Assembly: GCA_017437745.1 (NCBI GenBank)
Contig: JAFRYI010000008.1
Coordinates: 124,001-188,000 of the forward strand
Length of the DNA: 64,000 nucleotides
Direction: 5' to 3'
Source: Bacillota bacterium
GTDB taxonomy: Bacteria; Bacillota; Clostridia; Peptostreptococcales; Anaerovoracaceae
The number at the start of each line of letters is the position of its first letter. The stretch's first letter is position 1. Of this stretch, positions 54,868-62,952 are shown one piece after another. The position numbers and the translations under genes are program-made. The notes under the pieces were generated by a model. It worked only from the letters and a program-made list of their open reading frames with translations, made no database searches and was not told where the DNA came from.

Positions 54868-55788
54868 CTATTCCGGCAGCTTTTGTAAAACGTTCAGGTA
54901 TTCAGCCGGAGGCTGGGCGCTGAATTCCATGTACTGTCCCGTCACGGGGTGGACGAAGCCAAGCGTTCCTGCGTGGAGCATCTGTCCTTCCGTTTTGTAC
55001 GGCTGCCTTGCAGGCCCGTAGAGCTCATCTCCTAAAAGGGGCCTGTTTATGTGTGCCATGTGTACTCTTATCTGATGAGTCCTTCCTGTTTCCAGCTTTG
55101 CGGAGAACTCTGTGTAACCTTTGTATCTTTTAAGGACCTTTATGTGCGTAACTGCGCGTCTGCCGTCCGGCACCACCGCGTTGCGCAGTCTGTTCCTGGG
55201 GTCGCGTCCTATCGGCGCGTCTATGGTGACGCTGTCTTCGGTAAGGCCGAAGAAGCATACGCCCCTGTAGAGCCTTGTAATGCTGTGCTCGGCGAACTGT
55301 GCGGACAGCCCCCTGTGCGCAGCGTCGGACTTAGCCGCGACAAGCAGTCCGGAAGTGTCCTTGTCTATCCTGTGTACTATGCCCGGACGTTCCACACCGT
55401 TGATCGCCGAAAGAGATCCGCAGTGGAACAGCAGCGCGTTTACCAGCGTTCCGCTCAGGTTTCCGGCCGCCGGGTGAACGACCATCCCTTTTGGCTTATT
55501 GACGACTATAAGGTCGTCATCCTCGTAGACTATGTCCAGCGGAATGTCCTCCGGCTGTGCCTCGCAGGGCTGTGCGGGAGGAATGGTCAATTCCACTGTC
55601 TGACCGGCCTTAAGAAGCAGCTTTTTCGAAGACGCTTCCGCGCCGTCGACCTTCATGCAGCCGCCCGCTATCAGTTTCTGGATGTAGTTCCTGGAAACGT
55701 CCTCCAGCAGCGAAGAAAGAACCGCGTCCGCTCTCTGACCGGCATGGTCATCGTCTATTACGAAGCTGAAGACGCTGCTATCTTCCAT
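54868..55788 (-). CDS. rluD: Ribosomal large subunit pseudouridine synthase, RluD type
   Basis: 306 residues. An N-terminal S4 domain (about 15-75) is followed by the catalytic domain with HRIDKDTSGLLVAAKS (catalytic Asp), TGRTHQIRVHMAHI and a GDELYG motif. It modifies uridines in 23S rRNA helix 69 or nearby. I took the ATG at 55788, behind AAGGTGGGA, which overlaps lspA by eleven bases; 55812 is the alternative. The lspA-rluD order is common. Confidence 0.92.
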   Translation of the reverse strand: MEDSSVFSFVIDDDHAGQRADAVLSSLLEDVSRNYIQKLIAGGCMKVDGAEASSKKLLLKAGQTVELTIPPAQPCEAQPEDIPLDIVYEDDDLIVVNKPKGMVVHPAAGNLSGTLVNALLFHCGSLSAINGVERPGIVHRIDKDTSGLLVAAKSDAAHRGLSAQFAEHSITRLYRGVCFFGLTEDSVTIDAPIGRDPRNRLRNAVVPDGRRAVTHIKVLKRYKGYTEFSAKLETGRTHQIRVHMAHINRPLLGDELYGPARQPYKTEGQMLHAGTLGFVHPVTGQYMEFSAQPPAEYLNVLQKLPE

Positions 55789-56392
55789 CGACGGTCCCAC
55801 CTTCAGCGGCATCTTCGTTTACGGTCTGTTCGCTGTTTTCCTCATCGATGCGGTCCCACTGTATCTCGGAATAATCCGCAGGGGCCTCAGCGGCAGCTTC
55901 GGCCGGGGTCTCCGCGGGCGCTTCGGCAGCAGGCTTCTTTTCCTTTCTGCCGGAGAACAGCACGCTTATAACAAGCAGCAGGCACCCTACGGTAATACCG
56001 ATGTCCGCAATGTTGAAAATGTTGAAGAAATCGACGAAGCGCAGATGTATGAAATCCACAACGTAACCGTCAAATATCCTTCCGATCAGATTGCCTATAC
56101 CTCCGCCGATTATCATGGCGATCGAGACGAGCTCCAGTCTGCCTATGCTCTTATGCTTTCTGACCGCGTAAAAAACAAGGGCCGCTATGACTATCACGGT
56201 GAACACGTTAAGCAGCATCTGCTTATCGGCCAGCACGCCCCACGCGGCTCCTCTGTTTATGATGTAAGTCAGGTCAAAAACACCGGGTATGACAGTGATC
56301 GTGGAATTAAGTTCCATCCCCGACACTACAAGTTGCTTGGTTATAAGATCAGCGGCTATGACTAAAGCCGTGACCGCCCAGAAAGCTATCAT
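55778..56392 (-). CDS. lspA: Lipoprotein signal peptidase with acidic tail
   Basis: Signal peptidase II, 204 residues against a usual 150-170. Four membrane segments; catalytic Asp are in GYVVDFIHL and FNIADIGI. After the last segment (about 150) a 50-residue cytoplasmic Ala/Glu/Pro-rich tail is added, similar in style to tails on S2 and IF2. It processes prolipoproteins such as TctC. Overlaps divIVA by four bases. Confidence 0.93.
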   Translation of the reverse strand: MIAFWAVTALVIAADLITKQLVVSGMELNSTITVIPGVFDLTYIINRGAAWGVLADKQMLLNVFTVIVIAALVFYAVRKHKSIGRLELVSIAMIIGGGIGNLIGRIFDGYVVDFIHLRFVDFFNIFNIADIGITVGCLLLVISVLFSGRKEKKPAAEAPAETPAEAAAEAPADYSEIQWDRIDEENSEQTVNEDAAEGGTVDGR

Positions 56393-56922
56393 TCTTCTCT
56401 GGTCAGGACCTGGGTAAGCTCTTTTTCAAGAGTACTTCCTGCTTCGTCTTCCGACGCTGCCGGGAAAGCTCCGAATATGTCCTGGCTCATGTTGTCGAAA
56501 CGGTCCAGTTCCGCCTGAAGGATGTTCTTGAAGCGGTTCTTTATGGAAGCTACTCTGTAGCCGAGATCCTTCTCTTCGTCCTTGAGTCTGTCGACGCTCT
56601 CCTGCGCGGACCTGAGCAGAGTATCCGCGTTGAGCTGAGCGTTCTTCATGATTATGTCGGCGCGTTTCTCGGCGCTGGCGGAGATCTCGTTCATGAGTCC
56701 CTTGGCAGACTCCAGAGTCCTAATGACAGCGCCCTCCTGGGCCTTGTATTCGTCCAGTTTCGCGTTAGCCGCGGCAAGTTCCTCCTCCAGACGGTACTTC
56801 TCGGAAAGAAGTTCTTCCAGAGAGGTGGTAAGCTCGTCCAGGAACACGTCTACCTGATCGGCGTTGTAGCCTCTTACGGCCTTGTCGAATACTTTTTCCT
56901 GTATCTCCTGAGGTGTGATCAT
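56389..56922 (-). CDS. divIVA: DivIVA domain cell-division protein
   Basis: 177 residues. ITPQEIQEKVFDKAVRGYNADQVDVFLDEL (in part) is the membrane-curvature-binding N-terminal DivIVA domain, then a long coiled coil (about 30-150). It marks septa and poles and recruits division or wall factors. An AGGAGG site precedes the ATG. It ends the yggS-sepF-yggT-divIVA order typical of Gram-positives. Confidence 0.93.
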   Translation of the reverse strand: MITPQEIQEKVFDKAVRGYNADQVDVFLDELTTSLEELLSEKYRLEEELAAANAKLDEYKAQEGAVIRTLESAKGLMNEISASAEKRADIIMKNAQLNADTLLRSAQESVDRLKDEEKDLGYRVASIKNRFKNILQAELDRFDNMSQDIFGAFPAASEDEAGSTLEKELTQVLTREE

Positions 56923-56940
56923 GTCTTTCCTCCTGTTTTC

Positions 56941-57219
56941 CTAACCGACGATAAGCATCACCAGGATCCTGTAGACGAGACCCAGAAGGATCATCGTTAT
57001 CCACGGCGACAGATCGACCGGCAGATTATATCCGAGCCTGTACATCAGCTTCCTTACGGGAAGCAGGATGGGCTCGACTATGCGGGCAAGTTTGTAATAA
57101 TACTCGTACGCTCTGGTACCGGGTCTGATGAACCAGGAACCTATGCAGTATACGAGAATAGCAAGATCGGCCACCCTGAATATAAGGTAGAGCACGGTCC
57201 TGATGAATCTGAACAACAT
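56941..57219 (-). CDS. yggT: YggT family membrane protein
   Basis: 92 residues with two hydrophobic segments (about 5-28 and 70-90) and the conserved RIVEPILLPVRKLMYRLG loop. YggT/YlmG proteins sit next to sepF and divIVA and are linked to division; exact role unknown. GGAAGG precedes the ATG. Confidence 0.9.
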   Translation of the reverse strand: MLFRFIRTVLYLIFRVADLAILVYCIGSWFIRPGTRAYEYYYKLARIVEPILLPVRKLMYRLGYNLPVDLSPWITMILLGLVYRILVMLIVG

Positions 57220-57237
57220 CTAAACAGTCCTTCCGGC

Positions 57238-57750
57238 CTATCTCCACATGCTCTTGGAGCTTTCGGGAGCGGCTACCTGCTTGGTGCTGTCTTTATATGT
57301 AACGTCTACGTTCTCCGGCGCGAACACGAAGATGTTGTTCGTTACCTTCTGAACGTTTCCGTTGAGCGCGTAGGTGGCTCCGGAGAGGAAATCGAATATC
57401 TTTCTGGCGATGTCGGTCTCCAGGTTCTCCAGATTGATGATGACGGGCTTCTTGGCCTTAAGGCTGTCGACCAGCTTGGGGCACTCTTCGAAACCGTTAG
57501 GCTCTATGACGACCATCTTGAACTGGCTGGTGTACTTGTTGCCGCCCATGGTCTGACGGGTGACCTCCGTGCGGGCTACGGTCTCCATACGCGGAGAAGC
57601 GGCCGCGGGCCTTCTGTCCTCCCTGACTCTTTCTTCCCTTACTCTCTCTTCCCTGACGGGTCTGACCTTCTTTTCTTCTTCGACTTCTTCTTCGTCATCG
57701 TCTTCGAGTTCGATACCGACCAGATCCTTTACTTTGTCTAAAATACCCAT
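57238..57750 (-). CDS. sepF: Cell division protein SepF
   Basis: 170 residues. A short N-terminal amphipathic helix binds the membrane (MGILDKVKDLVGIEL); an acidic and then Arg/Glu-repeat linker follows (VREERVREERVREDRR). The C-terminal domain (about 85-160) has the FDFLSGATYALNGNVQKV signature that polymerises and binds FtsZ. An AGAGGTG site precedes the start. Confidence 0.94.
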   Translation of the reverse strand: MGILDKVKDLVGIELEDDDEEEVEEEKKVRPVREERVREERVREDRRPAAASPRMETVARTEVTRQTMGGNKYTSQFKMVVIEPNGFEECPKLVDSLKAKKPVIINLENLETDIARKIFDFLSGATYALNGNVQKVTNNIFVFAPENVDVTYKDSTKQVAAPESSKSMWR

Positions 57751-57771
57751 TCTTGCACCTCTTTATATTAA

Positions 57772-58476
57772 TTATTTGTGATTTGAATAATCTCTTTCAC
57801 CGAAGATCGCCGTGCCCACTCTTATGTGCGTGGCGCCTTCCTCTATGGCAGTTTCGAAATCGTGGCTCATGCCCATGGACAGTATGTCCGATCCCGTAAA
57901 ACCTCTCCGCGCAAGTTCTTCCTTAAGCTGACGCAGTTTCCGGAACCACTTGCGCACTTCTTCCGGATCCTCAGCGTACGGGGCTATCTGCATGAGCCCG
58001 CGTATCCTTACGTTAACGAACTTTTCCGCTATGCCTTCCGCGAGAGGAATAAGTCCATCCGGGGAAACTCCGAACTTCGTGTCCTCGCCTGCCGCGTTCA
58101 CCTGAAGCAGAACGTCCTGCGTTATGCCCTGCGCAGCCGAGCGTCTGTCGATCTCCTCCGCGAGATGCAGACTGTCCACCGAATGGATGAGGCACACCCT
58201 TCCGACAACGCTGCGGACCTTGTTGGTCTGCAGATGTCCTATCAGGTGCCAGCGCAGTTCTCCGGAGCATTCGGGCTGCTTTCTTAAAAGCTCCTGGACC
58301 TTGTTCTCGCCGAAATCCCTGATACCGCACGCTGCCGCGCCGTCCACGTCCGAAGCAGGATATGTCTTGCTTACAGCTATCAGCGTTATCTCCTCCGGGC
58401 TCCTTCCGCACCTTGCGGCTGCTTCTCCGATGCGGTCCCGGACCTCATTGATCCGGCTCTTTATAGTTCCTTGCAT
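57772..58476 (-). CDS. yggS: YggS/PLPBP family PLP homeostasis protein
   Basis: 234-residue single-domain TIM-barrel protein binding pyridoxal phosphate through Lys in LIAVSKTYP. DFGENKVQELLRK and LSMGMSHDFETAIEEGATHIRVGTAIFG (in part) are diagnostic. It buffers PLP and has no known enzyme activity. It overlaps the HlyD-like gene by 32 bases but has its own GAGG site within that gene. Confidence 0.93.
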   Translation of the reverse strand: MQGTIKSRINEVRDRIGEAAARCGRSPEEITLIAVSKTYPASDVDGAAACGIRDFGENKVQELLRKQPECSGELRWHLIGHLQTNKVRSVVGRVCLIHSVDSLHLAEEIDRRSAAQGITQDVLLQVNAAGEDTKFGVSPDGLIPLAEGIAEKFVNVRIRGLMQIAPYAEDPEEVRKWFRKLRQLKEELARRGFTGSDILSMGMSHDFETAIEEGATHIRVGTAIFGERDYSNHK

Positions 58477-59365
58477 CGTTAAGGACCTCGTCGTACTGTT
58501 TTACGCTGCCGCCGTCCTGGATCAGTATTCCGTCCGGCGTCTCCGTTATGACCTCTACGGCCTTGAACGTATACTCTCCGCCCAGCCCCAGCACGTAAAC
58601 GCCGAAGTTCTCGCCGTTGGTCGCCAGGGAATCCTTCGGAACGAGGAGCCCCTCGTAGACGGAGCTTATGACGTTGCCGTCGAAGCTTCTGATCTGCGCG
58701 GACTTGTCGTAATAACGGATGAAGCTTATAAGGAAGGCGCGGTATTCGCCGTCTTCCCTGAAGTTCTCCACAGTCCCCGGGACGACCGTGCCGTCGGGAA
58801 ACTCGACCGACAGAGTACTGCCCAGAGCGTATTCCGAAGCGGACGAAAGATGCTCGGTAACGAGCACGTACCATACGTCCCTGCTGACTATCTTGAATAC
58901 CGGAACGTCGCCGTCCACGCTGGAAGGTCTGCTGCTTACCGGCTCCTCGTACTTGGCGTCCGCGATCGCGGCAATGTCCAGTTCCCCGAACATATCCGGA
59001 TCCAGCTCGGCCTCGTGTCCGTCCAGATAGTAGCTGACGAATCCCGTAGCGGGCGCGGTAAGAGCGTTCCGCTGGCTTCCGGTATACACGTCGGCTATCT
59101 TGGTGCGTTTTCTGGCCTTTACGCCTTCCTCGACGAAATAACTGACGCTCCCGGAGCCGCCGCTGGAAACGACCTCTTCCTTTCTGAGAACGACGCACCG
59201 CGACTTCTTCTGATCCTGCACCCTGGCAAAGTAGACCACGGAGCTCTCCGCCCTTGAGTCTTTTATGCCAGGCAAAATGTAGAGGTAAGCGTAAAGAGCC
59301 ACCAGCACAAGTACGAAGCATATTATTGCTATAAGAGGCAAACGGCTCTTTTTCTTCTCTTCCAT
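58445..59365 (-). CDS. HlyD-like membrane fusion protein in the division cluster
   Basis: About 306 residues with one N-terminal membrane segment (about 10-32) and a beta-rich outer part resembling the barrel-sandwich of HlyD-type adaptors (KARKRTKIADVY, TAPATGFVSYYLDGHE). The long coiled-coil hairpin of true adaptors is absent, and no ABC partner is adjacent. Similar proteins occur upstream of yggS-sepF in Clostridia, so a division- or wall-linked role is possible. I took the ATG at 59365; the ATG at 59374 overlaps the promoter -10 and has no ribosome site. Confidence 0.75.
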   Translation of the reverse strand: MEEKKKSRLPLIAIICFVLVLVALYAYLYILPGIKDSRAESSVVYFARVQDQKKSRCVVLRKEEVVSSGGSGSVSYFVEEGVKARKRTKIADVYTGSQRNALTAPATGFVSYYLDGHEAELDPDMFGELDIAAIADAKYEEPVSSRPSSVDGDVPVFKIVSRDVWYVLVTEHLSSASEYALGSTLSVEFPDGTVVPGTVENFREDGEYRAFLISFIRYYDKSAQIRSFDGNVISSVYEGLLVPKDSLATNGENFGVYVLGLGGEYTFKAVEVITETPDGILIQDGGSVKQYDEVLNDARNYKEPDQ

Positions 59366-59372
59366 AGGTGTC

Positions 59373-59401
59373 ATTCTATCAAAAAAATACTAGATGTTCA
59401 A
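59373..59401 (-). promoter_or_regulatory. Promoter of the HlyD-yggS-sepF operon, leaderless start likely
   Basis: TTGAAC (59401-59396) lies in the trmD terminator hairpin, with TAGAAT (59378-59373) 17 bases on. The ATG at 59365 is only seven bases past the -10, where transcription should begin. Confidence 0.5.
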
Positions 59402-59412
59402 CATCTAGTATT
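59386..59412 (-). terminator. trmD terminator overlapping the trmD stop
   Basis: Perfect palindrome AATACTAGATGTT/AACATCTAGTATT around one central base, followed on the minus strand by TTTTTTT. The 5' arm contains the last codons and stop of trmD. Confidence 0.85.
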
Positions 59413-60145
59413 CTAAAAATACAGTATCTAGTATCTTTTTTTCTTCTTTCGTAAGCGTCTTTTCTTTCCTGAGATAAGCTTCGAAAAGGTCCGGCCGCCG
59501 CTGTTTCGTAAGCCTTAACGAGTTCTCGTACTGCCACAGATGTATTAGCTTGTGGTTGCCGTTGTACAGGACCTCCGGGACCTCCAGGCCTTCGTATTCC
59601 CGGGGTTTCGTGTACTGGTCGGCTTCCAGGAGACCGCTGTATACGGACTCCTGCAGCGCCGCTTCGTCGTCCGACAGACAACCCGGGATCAGCCTGGCTA
59701 CGCAGTCTATGAGCACCATGGCCGGCAGTTCGCCGCCGGTAAGGATGTAATCCCCTACGGAGACCTCCTCCATGTTCCAGGCGTCTATTATTCGCTGGTC
59801 TATGCCTTCGTAATGACCGCAGAGTATGAAGAACTCCTTTTCCGCGGCGAGTTCAGAGGCTAGATCCTTATCCAGCATCCTGCCGCGCGGAGACATGTAG
59901 AGCACCCTTTTGCCTTCGGCGCCGACTGCTTTCAAAGCGTCGAACGCGGGCTGGGGAGTCATCACCATCCCGAAACCGCCGCCGAAAGGAACGTCGTCCG
60001 TTTTACGGTGTTTATCAACGGAATAATCTCTTATGTTAACAACTTTAGTTTCCAACAATCCTTTATCCGCAGCGCGGCCGAGCATGCTCGCTCCGAGCAC
60101 GCCTTCGAACATTTCCGGGAATTGTGTAAGAACCGTTATCTTCAT
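59405..60145 (-). CDS. trmD: tRNA (guanine-N1)-methyltransferase
   Basis: 246 residues, methylates G37 next to the anticodon. The trefoil-knot SAM site is in LCGHYEGIDQRI and EVSVGDYILTGGELPAMVLID (in part); DDVPFGGGFGMVM is also typical. Overlaps rimM by four bases. rplS, which often follows trmD, is absent: the gene ends in a terminator. Confidence 0.96.
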   Translation of the reverse strand: MKITVLTQFPEMFEGVLGASMLGRAADKGLLETKVVNIRDYSVDKHRKTDDVPFGGGFGMVMTPQPAFDALKAVGAEGKRVLYMSPRGRMLDKDLASELAAEKEFFILCGHYEGIDQRIIDAWNMEEVSVGDYILTGGELPAMVLIDCVARLIPGCLSDDEAALQESVYSGLLEADQYTKPREYEGLEVPEVLYNGNHKLIHLWQYENSLRLTKQRRPDLFEAYLRKEKTLTKEEKKILDTVFLEY

Positions 60146-60639
60146 AAGTCCGCAAGTCCCTCCGGGATCCTGACCTTCATCGTCCCGCCTGCTTTGTCCA
60201 CGTCCAGGACGAACTGCTTTACGGCGGGCAGTAGGAAAGTTCCGCCGTCCGGCTTCTCCACCTCGTAAAGATCCTGCGCGGGTCTGCTGTGTACTTCCTT
60301 AAGCGTACCGACGGGCGTACCGTCCTCCGCGACGAGTTTAAGGCCTACCAGATCTTCCACATAATAAGTGTCGTCTCCAAGGTCCAGCTCCTGCCCTTCC
60401 GGAAGGAATATCTCCAGATTCCTTAAGGTCTCCGCGGTATTCCTGTCGAAACTGCAGCTGAGCTTTACCACGAGCATCTTGCCGTTGACGCGGAAACTCT
60501 GCAGATCGCACTCTCCGGCGCCTTCGACTACAACTTTTCGGATATCAGAAAAACGCGCCTGATCCAGGTACGGATAAACGCGTAATTCTCCTTTGATCCC
60601 TACGGGTGCGGTTATCCGCCCCAACGCGATCCTGTCCAT
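60142..60639 (-). CDS. rimM: Ribosome maturation factor RimM
   Basis: 165 residues. N-terminal RimM domain (ALGRITAPVGIKGELRVYP) and C-terminal PRC barrel (VEDLVGLKLVAEDGTPVG). Assists 30S head assembly by binding S19. Shares one base with khpA and four with trmD. Confidence 0.95.
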   Translation of the reverse strand: MDRIALGRITAPVGIKGELRVYPYLDQARFSDIRKVVVEGAGECDLQSFRVNGKMLVVKLSCSFDRNTAETLRNLEIFLPEGQELDLGDDTYYVEDLVGLKLVAEDGTPVGTLKEVHSRPAQDLYEVEKPDGGTFLLPAVKQFVLDVDKAGGTMKVRIPEGLADL

Positions 60640-60872
60640 CAGGAAATGATCTCCACGATGTACTTCTTATCCTCTTTCTGAGAGGCTGCCTTTACGACCG
60701 TCCTCAGAGCCTTGGCGATGCGCCCCTGGCGTCCTATCACCTTGCCCATGTCTTCCGGAGCAACTTTAAGCTCTATGACGACAGCGCCGTCCTTCTCGCC
60801 CGTCTCAGAAACAACGACTGCCTCGGGATCGCGCACCAGGGCCTTCGCTATCGTTTCTACCAATTTGAGCAT
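60639..60872 (-). CDS. khpA: KH-domain RNA-binding protein KhpA
   Basis: 77-residue single type II KH domain with the GxxG loop in VIGRQGRIAKALRTVV. KhpA pairs with KhpB (Jag/EloR) to bind mRNAs and sRNAs and affects cell elongation. Lies between rpsP and rimM, the standard place. Confidence 0.95.
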   Translation of the reverse strand: MLKLVETIAKALVRDPEAVVVSETGEKDGAVVIELKVAPEDMGKVIGRQGRIAKALRTVVKAASQKEDKKYIVEIIS

Positions 60873-60885
60873 CTTACCCTCCGGA

Positions 60886-61128
60886 CTACTCGATGACGCC
60901 GGCCTTCTTCAGAAGAGCTCTTGCGGTATCGGTGGGCTGAGCGCCGTTGGCGAGCCACTTCTTTGCGGCTTCCGCGTCGATCTTTATCGTCGCCGGGTCG
61001 GTGAGAGGATCGTAAGTACCGATCTCTTCGATGCACTGACCGTCGCGGGTAACTCTCGCGTCGGATACTACTACTCTGTAGAAGGGCTTCTTGTGAGCTC
61101 CCATTCTCTTAAGTCTGATCTTAACCAT
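60886..61128 (-). CDS. rpsP: 30S ribosomal protein S16
   Basis: 80 residues. [24 protein letters not shown] (in part) and [16 protein letters not shown] are diagnostic. An AGGAGG site precedes the ATG, 55 bases after ffh. Confidence 0.97.
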   Translation of the reverse strand: MVKIRLKRMGAHKKPFYRVVVSDARVTRDGQCIEEIGTYDPLTDPATIKIDAEAAKKWLANGAQPTDTARALLKKAGVIE

Positions 61129-61183
61129 TTTTTCCTCCTAAGTTATATGATCTTAATGTTTTGAAAACTGCTTGATGACGTTT

Positions 61184-62515
61184 TTATCTGAGACCGAACA
61201 TGCGTCCGCGTTTTCCCATCTTTCCGCTGTTGAACTGCTTCAGCATCTTCTTTGTGTCTTCGTATTTCTTTATGAGTTGGTTCACCTGCGTGACCGTGGT
61301 TCCGGAACCGGCGGCTATGCGCTTTCTGCGGCTGGCGTTCAGAAGAGCCGGATCTTCCCTTTCCGCTTTGGTCATGGAATGTATTATGGCTTCCATGCGG
61401 CGGAACTCCTTCTCGCCCTGGTCCAGCTGCTCCTCGGAGACCTTGTTGCCGCCGGGGATCATGTCCAGTATCTTGCCAAGACCGCCCATTCCGCGTATCT
61501 GCGACATCTGGTCCAGAAAATCCTCCAGAGTGAACTTGTTCTTAGCGAGGCGTTTCTCCAGCTCCGCGGCCTTTTCCAGATCCGCGTTCTCCTGGGCTTT
61601 CTCAATCAGGGTGAGCACATCGCCCATGCCCAGTATGCGGCTTGCCATCCTGTCAGGATAGAAGACTTCCAGAGCATCCAGCTTTTCGCCGGTACCTATG
61701 AACTTGATGGGTCTTCCGGTTACTTCCTTTACAGACAGCGCGGCGCCGCCTCTGGTGTCGCCGTCCAGCTTGGTCATGATGACGCCGTCTATGCCCAGTT
61801 CCTTGTGGAAGGTATCGGCTACGGTGACCGCGTCCTGACCGGTCATGGCGTCCACGACAAGCAGTATCTCGTGCGGCTTGACGGTCTTTCTTATGGACTT
61901 GAGCTCGTCCATCAGCTGCTCGTCTATGTGCAGACGTCCGGCGGTATCAACGATAAGGATGTTGAGACCTTTACGCTCCGCTTCTTTCTTTGCATCTGCG
62001 GCAATCTTAGCCGCGTCTCGGCAATCGCGGTCCGTGTAGACAGGAACGCCTACCTGCTTACCGACTATCTCCAGCTGGTCTATGGCGGCCGGCCTGTAGA
62101 TGTCGCAGGCGGCCATCATTGGCTTCTTGCCTTCTTTTATCAGGTACGAAGCAAGCTTGGCTGCGGTGGTCGTCTTACCTGTTCCCTGAAGACCTACCAG
62201 CATTATCGTGGTGAATCCGGAGGAACTGTATGTCATCTTGGAACTGCTGCCGCCCAGAAGATCGATCAGCTCGTCGTTTACGATCTTTACGACCTGCTGT
62301 CCGGGGGTAAGGCTCTTAAGAACGTCTTCGCCCAGCGCCTTTTCCTTTACGGTAGCTACAAAGTCCTTGACGACCTTGTAGTTCACGTCGGCTTCCAGCA
62401 GAGCGAAGCGGATCTCCCGCATGGCCTCGTTGATGTCGGCCTCGGAGATGACGCCCTTTCCGCGCAGTTTCTTGAACGCTATGTTAAGTTTGTCGCTTAA
62501 AGACTCAAATGCCAT
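61184..62515 (-). CDS. ffh: Signal recognition particle protein Ffh
   Basis: 443 residues, GTPase that takes signal-peptide-bearing ribosomes to FtsY. N domain (LSDKLNIAFKKLRG), G domain with GLQGTGKTTTAAKLA, DTAGRL and TKLDGDTRGGAALS, and a Met-rich M domain (about 310-443) ending in KMGKRGRMFGLR. The ATG at 62515 has GGAAGAG and overlaps ylxM by eleven bases. Confidence 0.97.
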   Translation of the reverse strand: MAFESLSDKLNIAFKKLRGKGVISEADINEAMREIRFALLEADVNYKVVKDFVATVKEKALGEDVLKSLTPGQQVVKIVNDELIDLLGGSSSKMTYSSSGFTTIMLVGLQGTGKTTTAAKLASYLIKEGKKPMMAACDIYRPAAIDQLEIVGKQVGVPVYTDRDCRDAAKIAADAKKEAERKGLNILIVDTAGRLHIDEQLMDELKSIRKTVKPHEILLVVDAMTGQDAVTVADTFHKELGIDGVIMTKLDGDTRGGAALSVKEVTGRPIKFIGTGEKLDALEVFYPDRMASRILGMGDVLTLIEKAQENADLEKAAELEKRLAKNKFTLEDFLDQMSQIRGMGGLGKILDMIPGGNKVSEEQLDQGEKEFRRMEAIIHSMTKAEREDPALLNASRRKRIAAGSGTTVTQVNQLIKKYEDTKKMLKQFNSGKMGKRGRMFGLR

Positions 62516-62750
62516 TTTCTCTCTTCCATCTGGCGACAAGTCCCAGCTTGTCCTCGTAGTTAACGAGCGCCTTCTCGGCCCTCTTAAGACCCTCCGAAAC
62601 AGCCTGTTTGCTTACGCCTTCGGCTTCCGCGATCTCCGTCAGCGAGCAGTTCTCGTTGTGATAGAGCTCCGTGAAACGCCGCTGTTTTTCCGAAAGCAGC
62701 GGACCGTAGAAATCGTATAGAACGCTTATCTCGAAGGAATCTCTTGACAT
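62505..62750 (-). CDS. ylxM: YlxM family helix-turn-helix protein
   Basis: 81 residues resembling a sigma-70 region 4 helix-turn-helix (CSLTEIAEAEGVSKQAVSEGLKRAEKAL). YlxM precedes ffh in many Firmicutes and is linked to SRP expression or function. The ATG at 62750 has no ribosome site and lies nine bases from the -10; the ATG at 62759 overlaps the -10 and cannot be in the transcript. Confidence 0.9.
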   Translation of the reverse strand: MSRDSFEISVLYDFYGPLLSEKQRRFTELYHNENCSLTEIAEAEGVSKQAVSEGLKRAEKALVNYEDKLGLVARWKRENGI

Positions 62751-62759
62751 AACGCGCAT

Positions 62760-62787
62760 ATTATAACAGATATTTCACTGCTGTCAA
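62760..62787 (-). promoter_or_regulatory. ylxM-ffh promoter (consensus)
   Basis: Perfect TTGACA (62787-62782) and perfect TATAAT (62765-62760) on the minus strand, 16-base spacing. The first usable start codon is only nine bases downstream of the -10. Confidence 0.8.
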
Positions 62788-62803
62788 GGTTTTTCCTTGA
62801 CAG
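62781..62803. repeat. Inverted repeat over the ylxM -35 box, operator candidate
   Basis: Perfect arms CTGTCAAGG and CCTTGACAG around TTTTT. Each arm contains a TTGACA, one per strand, and the minus-strand one is the -35 box of ylxM-ffh. No U-run follows, and the flanking genes diverge, so it is not a terminator. Confidence 0.6.
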
Positions 62804-62876
62804 AGTTCCTCAATTATTTGAATGACCCGGGTTCCTGCAATCCGCGAAGCATTTCATGCATTCTGTGCCAGTTTGC

Positions 62877-62906
62877 TTGCGTTTTCATCTGCTGTTAGTT
62901 TACACT
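62877..62906 (+). promoter_or_regulatory. Possible promoter of the LytTR gene
   Basis: TTGCGT (62877-62882) and TACACT (62901-62906), 18-base spacing; weak. Confidence 0.35.
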
Positions 62907-62952
62907 AAAGCCGGACAGGACGGGAAAGCTTCCGTCCGCCGCAGGAGGCCTC

